Shown here in pieces: positions 24,970-34,742 of a stretch of DNA of 64,000 nt. Each line of letters begins with the position of its first letter. Positions within the stretch are counted from its first letter, which is position 1. Location: contig JAJEKV010000013.1 in assembly GCA_021234155.1 (NCBI GenBank), positions 13,743,877-13,807,876 of the forward strand, given 5' to 3'. The notes beneath the pieces are model-generated. The model ran no database searches. It had not been told where the DNA came from and saw only the letters and a program-made list of their open reading frames with translations. The translations under genes and the position numbers were made by a program. This DNA is from Isoetes taiwanensis (lineage: Eukaryota > Streptophyta > Lycopodiopsida > Isoetales > Isoetaceae).

Positions 24970-25330
24970 GGCAAGCTTTACTTTACTTTACTTTATTTAT
25001 TTATCACGCCATTTTTGAGACCCAACAAGGTCTATATGGCAAAACAGATACAATGTTTTTAGCGTAGACGCTTGTCTGTATTCACAGCTTCAAAAGTCAT
25101 CAACGTTAAAAACACCCTGGTTTTGCAGATTTACCATGTGTTCATAAAGCTTGATAACATCTGATCTTTCCTTGTATATATTCTTTATGTAAGCACTGAG
25201 TACTAGTGGATCAATGCGTAGCAACTCTTGCAAATCAATACAAGAAATACCAAATTTCAGCCTAATGTGATCATAAGATGGGCATTCTATAAAAGCATGA
25301 AACTCACTTTCAATCTTTGGAGATGCCAAA
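24970..25330 (-). mobile_element. LINE 3' fragment
   Basis: The C-terminal end of the same LINE family as 18990-21560. Minus-strand SEFHAFIECPSYDHIRLKFG and LQELLRIDPLVLSAYIK match HTFLECPSYDHIRQKFG and LQELLGIVPRVLSAYVK of the longer copy. The 3' untranslated part, with GAGACCCAACAAGG and a TTTACTTTACTTTA-type tail on the plus strand, is also shared. It is heavily 5'-truncated. Confidence 0.85.
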
Positions 25331-25869
25331 CAAGTGGCATACTTTCAAGACTAACCCAGTTGTCCGTCTTTAATATTGCTCGCTAAGTTGGCCTACATAA
25401 CAGGATAGATCCTATATCCTGTGGTAATGCCAACTCATACGCTGAGGTGCCATGTCATTTAAATATTTCAAAAGGTGCAGCATATCTCGAGATAAGATTT
25501 TCAGACGATGTCTTAACATATACCATAAAATTTCATGATGTATATATTTGTACAATTGGTCAGCACTCATATTACTGCCACAATTTTTCCCTCGAAAACA
25601 CTTCGGGCGGGGGTTTTTTAATTTGAACAATAATACATTTGTTGCGCTTCCTTTTCTGGGTTCCGTAGGCCGATTGGTCTCCATGCACGATAAAGATTAT
25701 TCGTTCGTTCATTCTAACTAAAGGTTTGAGGGTGTCTTTTCATAATACATATAGATATACTATCCACAAAAGTACATAATCACATTCTTCAAAGGTAACT
25801 TCATGCCATGGTTATTAGCAAGTTTGTGCTCTATCTTGAGCTTTATGCAAGTTCTGCTTGCATTAATGC

Positions 25870-26245
25870 AAGATTACATCTATATCTTGCAACATATGAA
25901 CGACATCAGCTGTCTTTAGATGTTTATGCATCCCAGCATAAGTTCTAAGATTCCACCCCATCACAGCCGCAAGAAGATGTTTTAATCCCATTATGATGAC
26001 TATTATTACCACTGCCCGTTTGACAGTACATGTTATCAAGGTCGTCTCAACCAACCTCATTGCCCCCCTAGCAACCTAGCATTCCCTAAATACGAGCGTC
26101 CCCTAGATATAGCTTGTACCCAAAACAAGTAACACATTGGGCCTTTTTAGGCTCGCCTTTATGAAAATGCTCCAAGCATTCTTATAACTAAATGCGTATC
26201 CTTGGCATCAAACATGATTATCATGATGACAATTCTTCTTAGAGT
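25870..26245. repeat. Dispersed ~370-bp repeat, copy 2
   Basis: Second copy of the repeat at 23874-24265, same orientation. It ends at ATCATGATGACAATTCTTC like the first. Confidence 0.75.
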
Positions 26246-26489
26246 GGGTTCACATTGGGAGGTTAAATTCAGTTAAGTTAAAAGAATTTATGTTAATTAG
26301 GTTCAGACCATGCCCATTATAAATAGGCCCGTGGCAGTTAAGGGAGGTTAATTTTTAACGAATTTAGTTCCGTTAAAGTTGTAGTTCAAATATGATTCTG
26401 TTATGTCAAAATTTAACAATTTCTTAAAAAAAATAACGATTGTAGTGCGTAAATCCCTCCCTAAGAGGACACTTAAAGACGATTAATTT

Positions 26490-26665
26490 TTTTGGGTTGC
26501 CCCTAGGGGGGCAAACCCTTGTTTATGTGGGCTTTTGGCATATCCTAGGTATATGCTAGAATATCCCTAGGATATGCTGGTGACTGCTAAAAACTTATGA
26601 TTGGCTGTAAATGCTCGGTCACTTCTGTTGGTGGGCAGCCGCTCTCGAAACCGGCTAACCGGAGA
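26490..26665. repeat. ~170-bp repeat upstream of the aspartic protease
   Basis: Begins TTGGGTTGCCCCTAGGGG and continues with GGCATATCCTAGGTATATGC and CGAAACCGGCTAACCGG. A diverged direct copy lies at 28156-28328. The first 20 bp form a short palindrome (TTGCCCC/GGGGCAA). Function and class are unknown. Confidence 0.75.
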
Positions 26666-26821
26666 GGTATCTTGTTCTCTTGGCATTCCGTTGTGCAAAG
26701 GGGCAAGATCTTTCCGACGGATTAAGGCTGGAGCTCATACACAGGGATTCAATCCTCGAGTCTCCGCCCTCTTTCTCAGATCGCTTGATTCAGGCCCCGG
26801 GCAAAGCTTCTCCGGCCGGCT

Positions 26822-27935
26822 ATGGCGTCCAAGCTAGATGATTCGCCAAGCTACAAATCCAGACTTAGGGCTTCAAGCGGCGAGTATCTTCTGGAGCTTT
26901 CGCTCGGAACCCCGCCCCAAAAATCCCTTCTCATTCTTGACACCGGCAGCGACATGATCTGGCTCCAGTGCAGCCCCTGTTTTCAATGCGTCAAACAGAT
27001 TGGAGATGTCTTTGTTCCATCCAAATCTTCTTCTTTCAAGAAATATTCTTGCTCAGATGCCGTCTATACCTTGGCCCGAGAGCAGGACACAAATGTCTAC
27101 ACTAAAGAATGCTCATATAGTTCTGGTTATGCAGATAATGCTTTGTCAGAGGGCGTCTTTGCTTCCGATACCCTTACCTTGACATCTACTACCGGATCCG
27201 CGGTTAAATTTTCTGGATTTTCCTTTGGTTGTGGTAATAATCAGACTGGAGATTTCAGTTCTGCCATAGGTATTGTAGGGTTTGATAATTCCACCATTTC
27301 TTTTCTTAGCCAACTTGGAGCACAAACAGGTCACAAGTTTGCTTATTGCTTGGTTAGTTTTGAAGAAGCAGTTACCAAAACTAGCCCTATGTATTTTGGA
27401 TCCGCAGCAGATATTCATAGCAGCAATGTCAAAACTACTAAGATTTTTTCCGGGCCAATACCTTCTCTGTATTATTTAGATCTGCAGGGGATCAGTGTAG
27501 GAGGAAACAAACTTGCCATTACCTCTAATTCCTTCAAATTTGATAGTTACAGATCTGGAGGCACGGTTATAGATTCAGGAACACCTATTACATCATTCTA
27601 TCCTTCAAGGATTTATGGTAAAGTAAAAGAGGCATTTCTTTCTGCCATTCCATGGCCGAGGGTCAAATCCAGCAATCCGGATCTCTGTTTTAACATTACA
27701 GGGGCAAAGATTAATGTTCCAAGCCTGACATTGCATTTTCAACAACACAGATTTCTCTCCTCCTGTGGAGAATTATTTCTCAATGAATTCTTCAATTGGG
27801 TGCCTTCAGTTAGGATCTGGTAGCTGGGGAACTCCGAGCATCATAGGCAGTATGCTGCATCAAAAATTTTTGGTGTCTTATGACCTTGCCCAGTCTACCT
27901 TGTCCTTCGTAGAAGCACAATGTGATGCACTTTAA
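26822..27935 (+). pseudogene. Nepenthesin-like aspartic protease, frameshifted
   Basis: A pepsin-family (A1) protease of the plant nepenthesin/CDR1 type. The main frame (26822-27823) has the first catalytic motif LILDTGSDMIW (Asp40), a Cys-rich nepenthesin insert (QCSPCFQC), the GIVGFDNSTISFLSQLG segment and the second catalytic motif GGTVIDSGTPIT (Asp251). Near 27738-27745 a one-base shift breaks the frame. The conserved C terminus (SWGTPSIIGSMLHQKFLVSY, YDLAQSTLSFVEAQCDAL) continues in the next frame to a stop at 27935. An in-frame stop at 26786 precedes the ATG, and no signal peptide or pro-segment is seen, so the 5' part of a normal secreted or vacuolar protease is missing. There are no introns. 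It is probably a recent pseudogene or retrocopy, unless the shift is an assembly error. Confidence 0.85.
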
Positions 27936-28155
27936 ACTTATGGTGGGAAATGTGCTACAAGCTTATGTCATGACAAAGATATATACACATTTTCTAATCT
28001 ATAATAGCATAGGAATAACATGGCATTGGCTCCCAAGTTTATTTTGTTTTGATTTTTTCTCCTCAATGTACGTGCTTTCTAATGCCAAAAGAAAAACAAA
28101 AGTTATAGTTTATTCCAATTGCATATAAATCTTCAGGTAAGGAATACCCTCTTTT

Positions 28156-28328
28156 TGGGTTGCCCCTAAGGGGGCAAGCCCTTGTTGAGGTGGGTTTGTG
28201 GCATATTCTAAGCATATGCCAGTATATGCCTAGAATATGTCAATGACTGCTCCAAACCCATAATAGGCTGTAAACTCTCGGTTGCCCCTGTTTCTAGACA
28301 CCCACTCTGGAAACGGGCTAACCGGTGC
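28156..28328. repeat. ~170-bp repeat upstream of the WD40 gene
   Basis: Diverged direct copy of 26490-26665: TTGGGTTGCCCCTAAGGGGG, GTGGCATATTCTAAGC, GAAACGGGCTAACCGG. It lies about 110 bp before the first WD40 exon that can be recognised. Confidence 0.75.
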
Positions 28329-28436
28329 TCCCTGATCGACAAGAAGGTCCCAATTCTAATCCCTCTTTCTCCAGTTCAGTGGACAAATAGCGGCATCCTC
28401 AAAGGCCCAGTTAATCCGGCGTCGTAGTTCAACAAG

Positions 28437-31343
28437 GTCACATCAGCTTCCGCTCAAGTCATAGCTCTGTCATTTATTCATCAAAGAACAATTATGATGG
28501 TAAGCATTGAATGGCACAGCTCTATCAAGTTTGCAACTTGACATTGTATATTGCGTTTTAGATTCTTTACGTTATTTGTCTCTATATGATAATCGGTATT
28601 TGTGTTACTTCAAGGGCCATAAGGACAGGTACTTTCTTGTAACCTGCTTTACCTGATAATTGGCATCTAAGCTTTCAAAATTTCTAAAACTTTGGGCAGG
28701 GTTGTCTCCCTTTGCATGTCTCCCAAGAATGACAGCTTTATGTCAGGGTCTCTGGACCACACTGTCTGTCTTTGGGACCTCAGAAGCAATGTATGCCAGG
28801 TATATGGGAAAATAATGAATTGGGATTTATCGCCTTGTTTCAATGCAGATTGTCTCAAACTAAAATTCTGTTTATGGTAGCAGGGTCTTCTCAATGTACG
28901 TGGCCGGCCAGCAGTAGCATATGATCAGCAAGGCCTAGTGTTTTCTGTTGCTATGGAAGGGGGAGCTATTAAATTATTGGATGTGCATTTGAAAAGGTAT
29001 ATATGCTAAGCAATATTCAAAGCATTCCACTCATGGAATTTTTGGGCTTTTACAGGGACCATTTGACACATTTCTTGTAGGGGGTGATACTATAGAAGTA
29101 TCAGGGATGAAATTCAGTAACGACGGAAAGCTCATGCTACTTTCAACTACAAATAGCCATGTATATGTTGTCGATGCATATGTTGGCAAAAAGGTAAACT
29201 GTGTTTTTCAATCTGGACTAATTGTAATATGAATTGTATCCTCACATAGAAGAGTGGACAATCTTGTATTTGCTTGCTAAATTGAAGATCTACAATAAAC
29301 AGTTTAGAGATCTTAGGCTGGTCAAGCATTTATTTTTCCTATGAACCTAAGTCAGTTTCCATACAGAGAGGACTTGTTCTTAGGAGTGGTCCAAATATCC
29401 CATAAAATGCTTGCAAATGGGCATGAGCAGTCCCAGGTCAAGATTCGACAACTTAAAGATGGAAGGGTGATGTCCAGGCATGCCATAACATGTATGTTGG
29501 GTGGTGGAAAGATGATGTCCAGGCGTGCCATAACATGTATGTTGGATGCTGGATCAAGTGTTTGAGATCGATCATCGAGTGGCCATGAAACAGCCAATTT
29601 ATAGGATTTAATTAAGCCCAAAAGTAAACAACGTGCACATCCATGGTTTCGTGGGTGTTTAAAATATAATGAGCTGGATGATTCTAAGTTCTGGCGATTG
29701 ATTAAATGACATCTGAATTGTTTTATAGCAACAATTTGAATTGTTTTGTAGCAACGATTGGGTGTATCTGCTTGGTTCAATTTTCCTTCAATTTAGGCGT
29801 CATTGGATCCGTTTAAAGCATTGGTCATTGATTATCTGGATATTGTTTGAGATTGTCTCTCTAAGTTGAGCAAACATACTTATTAATGTACCTATATTTG
29901 GCAATATCTCAGTGGTTAAAAGTTCTGCATATTTGACAATAAGTTGTGATATTTTTTTCAGCTGCATGGTTTTACCCTGAAGCCTAATCGTGATGGGGGT
30001 ACATTGGAAGCATCTTTCAGTCCTGATGGGCAATTTGTAATTTCAGGTCAGTTTGGAACGTACTTTTCAGATAGATGGGAGATATTTCATTGATGAGCTG
30101 ATGCAAATCGAAACTGGAAGGTCATGGATATATTCCAAACAGGTGCCTGAGACATTGGCTGTCTTTTGGACATGCGCAGGACAGTTGTTGTCTCATACTG
30201 GGTTGGCCTTAGCTGGTCTTGGCTTGAGTGGAAGGATATAGTAACTAAGATGCCCTGGAGGTGCATCTTCATTGAGTAGCAATGTTCAAAATGAACTTGG
30301 ACATATCCCCAGCACAAAGAGTCGCAAATTTTGGTGTGTCCTCTATATGAGTCAGGGGGACTAGCTGTCCTTACCTCAGTCACTCGATCATCTTTGCGAT
30401 CTTCATTGAACCAAAGTATAGTCAGCAGGTTAGGAATGAAGAATGTATCTGTGTGACTCAGAGAATTGAATTGCCTCGTGTTTTATTGTCTATGGAGATG
30501 GAATGCTCTATAGAATTAGGTAGGAGGAGGGAGTGAGAGACCTTTGATATGGCAATTCAATGCTCTAAAATGCCCTTAGACTCGATTTTCCTTGGATTTC
30601 TGCCATATAGCTCATCAATCAACTTCCACAAGGTAGTGGCTGTATTGTTCGGGCTTATGCCAGGACTAGGAGGCGTACACTCACCTAAAGATGCAGGACA
30701 TCAGGTAGCTCTGCAAGATTCAACTAGTCAAGACATGTATGCTAAGTACCAAACACTGGTAGGATACGGCAAACAGTTTAGGAAGAAGTTGATTTGTTGT
30801 TGTTGTAAAAAGCCCAGGCACCACATTTGCCAAGTTAAGTTGTACAAGTTGGCTACCAATTCTTGTGGCCCATAAGAGTCCTCCAACAGCTCTCTCTATT
30901 CCCAGATTGACAATAGGCTTTATTTCTATTTATCCTCTCATGAAACATCTTTTAGTAAAACAAACTATGATTTAAAAGAAGATGAGATTCACTCATTGTC
31001 ACATGGTACACTTGTTCTCTTCAGAAAATTTACGTGTTCTATTTTTTGGCATGTTCGTGAATTAGGTTCTGGTGATGGGAGCCTACGGGTATGGAGTGCA
31101 ATCACGGGTGTCGAAGTGAGTACTAGTATAAAAGTTGTAACATTTTTGTTTCTGTCGATTATACCTTGTTCTTGGAAACTGCAGGTTGCATGTTGGACAA
31201 ATAACTGTGGCATACCAGCAGTTGTAAAGTGGGCACCTCGGCGACTAATGTTTGCAAGTGCATCTGTTGTTCTTGCCTTCTGGATACCTGACCTGACAAA
31301 GTTGAACTCTGTAAAGCAAGCTGCTCATCCAGACCCAAGTTAA
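28437..31343 (+). CDS. WDR82/SWD2-like WD40 protein, 5' exons missing
   Basis: Eight exons join in frame: 28437-28499, 28562-28628, 28700-28799, 28884-28996, 29056-29193, 29962-30046, 31066-31115 and 31185-31343 (about 257 aa). They spell the conserved SWD2/WDR82 core: [116 protein letters not shown] and [20 protein letters not shown]. The family is a seven-blade propeller subunit of SET1/COMPASS H3K4 methyltransferases that also binds the Ser5-phosphorylated RNA polymerase II tail. Plant members are about 330 aa, so roughly 75 N-terminal residues (the first blade or two) are not found upstream. Either the exons lie beyond a long intron or the copy is truncated at the repeat ending at 28328. 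The recovered exons have no stops. Confidence 0.88.
29461..29550. repeat. 45-bp tandem duplication in a WD40-gene intron
   Basis: Two slightly diverged copies (29461-29505, 29506-29550) sharing TGATGTCCAGGC(A/G)TGCCATAACATGTATGTTGG, inside the 768-bp intron between the fifth and sixth exons. Confidence 0.85.
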
Positions 31344-32567
31344 TGGAGTTGAATGGTGCATCATTCTACGTGGTGATTTGTAACATAAGCATTTATGATT
31401 TCTACGAGTCCCCGAGTAGACAGAACAGATATGGCCAGAGAAGGCTTCCAAATTGAATTTTATTGTGACATGATCGAATATTGAGCAAATATAAATAGAT
31501 TTAGTTCCAAATGTTCAGGGTTATGGTTTTAAATTGATTGTCAAAAACTTTGAACTGTAAATTAATTTACTTCATCCTCCGGCCATGGAGGGCAACCCTC
31601 CGTGCGCAGCACCTTGTTTTTGCTCACCCACTGACATAATAAATATGTGAACCCAATTTTAACAAATCCGTTATGTTAGCCACGAACATAATTCTTGTTA
31701 TGTTAGTAAATTAACTTAACTATTTGTATATGTGAATGCATTTTTTATTAAATCTGTTATGTTACATTTTTAACATAACGGTTGGTGTGAACTGCAATAA
31801 TATGTAAGATGTTAAAAGTTAAATTTTAATATAACATAACGGTGTGAACCTACCTTAGAGTTGCAATTACGCTAAATTCTAATATTATGCTAAGTTCTAA
31901 TATTATCAATTCTCCGTGAGGCATGGACACAAGAACATATGACAAATGCATGAAATTAAATTCAGAAAATATCCAAAACAAGAAAATTCAGAAATGCAAG
32001 AACAATCTCCAAATTGCCATTTCAACAGCTAATTGACAAGTTTCGGGTGGGTATGACGAGGATTAAATCCCAAATTTACTCTCATGCTCGGATCAAGCTA
32101 TTTGTAGCCATAAAAATGCAAGTGGATCATACACTGTAACATAGGATGTGCAAAGTGGAGTCCTTCCATTTCTTCTGATTTTGATGATTTAAAACCTTGA
32201 AGTTGCTTAGTTATCCTTCTTCAATTGACTCTAATGAGCAAAACCTCACATCCGTTTAAAAATAGAAACATAGAACTTGGTCCAAAATTGCGCTCTCTTC
32301 GGATCTAATTGGGTCCATATTGACATTTAGCAGCAACTTTAGTGATTTAAGTATAATAAAATAGTTTGGCAACTAAATTGTTGTCTGCTGCCTGCTTTGT
32401 CACAGCATTACCAGCTGGGTTTGTATTATAATTGACCAGTGAATCAATTGTAAGCATCTTCCTACGATCTATATACCTAATCCAGTACAGCTAACTTCTA
32501 CACGTATCAAATTCTAAATTTTGATCTATAGGCATCGGAGGCATGCAAGTCTCATAACACAATGTCA
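31344..32567. other. Convergent intergenic region
   Basis: Separates the 3' ends of the WD40 gene (plus) and the capping-enzyme exons (minus). It holds an AT-rich patch rich in TTAACATAACGG-type motifs (about 31620-31860) that may be a decayed MITE. No coding exon seen. Confidence 0.4.
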
Positions 32568-33428
32568 TCAATCGAGAAAATAGCTTGGATCTTGCTTAAG
32601 TGTAACAGGTGAACGTTCTATTCGTATTCCATACATTGGCAGCCGGATGATCCTTCTAATTTCCTCATAAAGCACATCTTCTGTAATGTTGTCTTCAATA
32701 CTCTTGACAATCTGTAGATATATGAACAGGCTGGTTATAAGAGTATCGGCCACATTGCTATATCTATGACGAGTAGTTAGGGTGTCACTTATTCAGTGGC
32801 AAGGACACTAGTATAGACAAGCTCCATTGCCAAGTCTAAGAGAAAGACAATCTGATAAAAGCTTTTTGACGCCAGTAAGATTTCATATGAATAACAAGAA
32901 AATGCAAGTTACCTTTCTATATGTAGTCCATGTATTTGGATGCTTCTTATCATTCGGCACTCTCATAAACTCCCAAATATTCTTGATTATGTTCAAAGAG
33001 CATTCAACTACCTTGCTCTCTAGTGCTTTCGAACTTATGTTCTCTGCCAAGCATAACAAAAACTCAAGGGACAGAAAACCAAAAAGACACTTTAGCTCGC
33101 CAGTCTTGCCAAGCAAACAAAGAGTCTGTAAGAAGAGGAAAAGGGATATTACATTGATGTGGATAAAGAGGAGTGCATTAGAAACATGAAAAACATCTTG
33201 TGGATAAAGAGGAATGCATCAGAAACATGAGTGACATCTTAAAGGAGCATGCTGGCATTCATTCCAAAATGAGCATAGATAGAGCACAAAGATGACTCTC
33301 TATAGCTATCAACTTGTTGGTATGGGAATAGAAGAAACCCTGAGAATGAAATCAGCAGAATTCATATGAGGATACTTCCACTTCAAGAGGCCATTGTATC
33401 CATATGGTATGTATGGGTCATCCCATCC
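32568..33428 (-). CDS. mRNA capping enzyme, C-terminal exons
   Basis: Three minus-strand exons, all phase 0: 33428-33339, 33125-32913 and 32711-32568. The first reads GWDDPYIPYGYNGLLKWKYP followed by HMNSADFIL. It contains the LKWK nucleotidyl-transferase motif of the guanylyltransferase domain. The second covers the OB-fold region, with SKVVECSLNIIKNIWEFMR and HPNTWTTYRK. The third is the conserved C terminus SIEDNITEDVLYEEIRRIIR-LPMYGIRIERS ending at a stop (TGA at 32568-32570). The enzyme puts GMP on the 5' end of nascent mRNA and in plants is fused to an N-terminal RNA triphosphatase. The upstream exons (phosphatase, catalytic Lys motif) are not recognisable up to 41 kb, so this is a partial gene or relic, although the three exons have no stop or frameshift. 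Confidence 0.85.
33158..33239. repeat. 41-bp tandem duplication
   Basis: Two near-identical units (33158-33198, 33199-33239) with TGTGGATAAAGAGGA and AGAAACATGA, in the intron between the first two capping-enzyme exons. Confidence 0.9.
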
Positions 33429-33539
33429 CTGCACGAAAATGAATTAACTATATATGAAGCCATGCACAAACTCCCTAGGGACAATATGCTCTGTTTTAAT
33501 TGCAACCATTTTCCTAGGAATTTATTATTGATGAATGAA

Positions 33540-34680
33540 TAAAAGATCTCACAAAAAAATGTCTAAGCCTTCATGTCGATCCTCTTTGCCAAGGTATAAG
33601 GAGAAACTACCTTCCTCACTTGGGTACACCAACTAAAAATGAAAATCATTCATTTGCATGCAAAAAATCAAAGAAGATCGTCACATGTAGACCTATCATC
33701 GAGCTGGGATTGTAATATGTGTTTTATTGTTGTAACTTTTCAATCTGTTATACTGTAAAGGGAACACAAGAAGTTGCTACTGAAGAAGATTGTGTACAAA
33801 AGCACGATATTGATGCAATACTTTTAAAGCCTAACATGACATCACTTAACTCAATGAAATGTTCTTTTATCAAATGCTCGATTGAATTTTCTCCTTTAAA
33901 CCCCGATTTTGCATATGAAAGCTCTAGATAAGAAAAGGTTGTGTATAGTACAAGAATTAAAAGTGATAAAAGGGCCTATAAAAATTGTAGCAGACTGTAT
34001 AAAGTGATATGTTATGTCTTATCTCAATGCACCTTAACCGACCATTTCATGTAAGGCCCAAAGGCAGCACCAGCCATTGCTTCTTTTCAGCACTTACTCA
34101 TGATGATGACGTTAAAGCTTAGCGAGTCTCTGTCTACTTACTATCTGAAAATACAAATTTTTTTGTCTACTTGGCTTCTAAATAAAATTAGTTTCAGCAA
34201 TACAAGAATGTCCAGTGCAAATGAAAAACTTAAAGAGACTTTTCCTATGTTCCTTCCCACATGCTGCACATTCTACAACTACGATTTGCAGACAATATGC
34301 TGCTTTTTCTGCAAAACCTTGGTATGATTTAGATACAAATGTGTATTTTCTGTCCACAACTCAAACTTGCAACTTGTCGAAGCTTGTGCACATGTATCTA
34401 ATCTGCTTGGCCTGGAAAAACAGTGGAATTACATCCTATAGCGTTAATGTTTCCATGATTAGACATCTCAAAGATAAGCTAGTTTTCTTTCTGAAGAAAC
34501 AAACATATACATTTCAATTGTTGTTTAATATAGACCTTTCGGATTACATCATCCACATTCGTGCCAACTTCATAGAAAAGTCATTTAGTAGCTCTGCAAG
34601 AGGAATGAACTTAAACAGTACAACAAACTAGCAAGCAAATATAGTACATATCTCCTTTCTATTTTATATTTCAAATCATT
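33540..34680. repeat. Segmental duplicate of 55950-57850
   Basis: Long, nearly identical blocks are shared with 55957-57800 in the same orientation, for example around 33713-33930 (56244-56475) and 34060-34680 (57150-57790). The distant copy carries extra sequence, including a chlorophyllase relic at 56736-56960. Neither copy has a believable ORF. Confidence 0.85.
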
Positions 34681-34742
34681 GAGAGCTTTATTTGTGTCAA
34701 GACACAACTTAGCCCAAAAAAAAAAAAAAAAAAAAAAAAAAA

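Noticed and set aside
23874-26245. Pair of LTRs around 24.3-25.8 kb
   Set aside because: The two repeats are direct, but no TG...CA ends, primer-binding site or retroviral-type frame lies between them; only a LINE tail does.
26230-26460. MITE shared with 31620-31860
   Set aside because: Both patches are rich in GTTAAC/TTAACATAACGG words and GGTTCACA, but I could not align continuous termini or a target duplication.
27146-27418. Minus-strand ORF opposite the aspartic protease
   Set aside because: Shadow of the conserved plus-strand protease frame.
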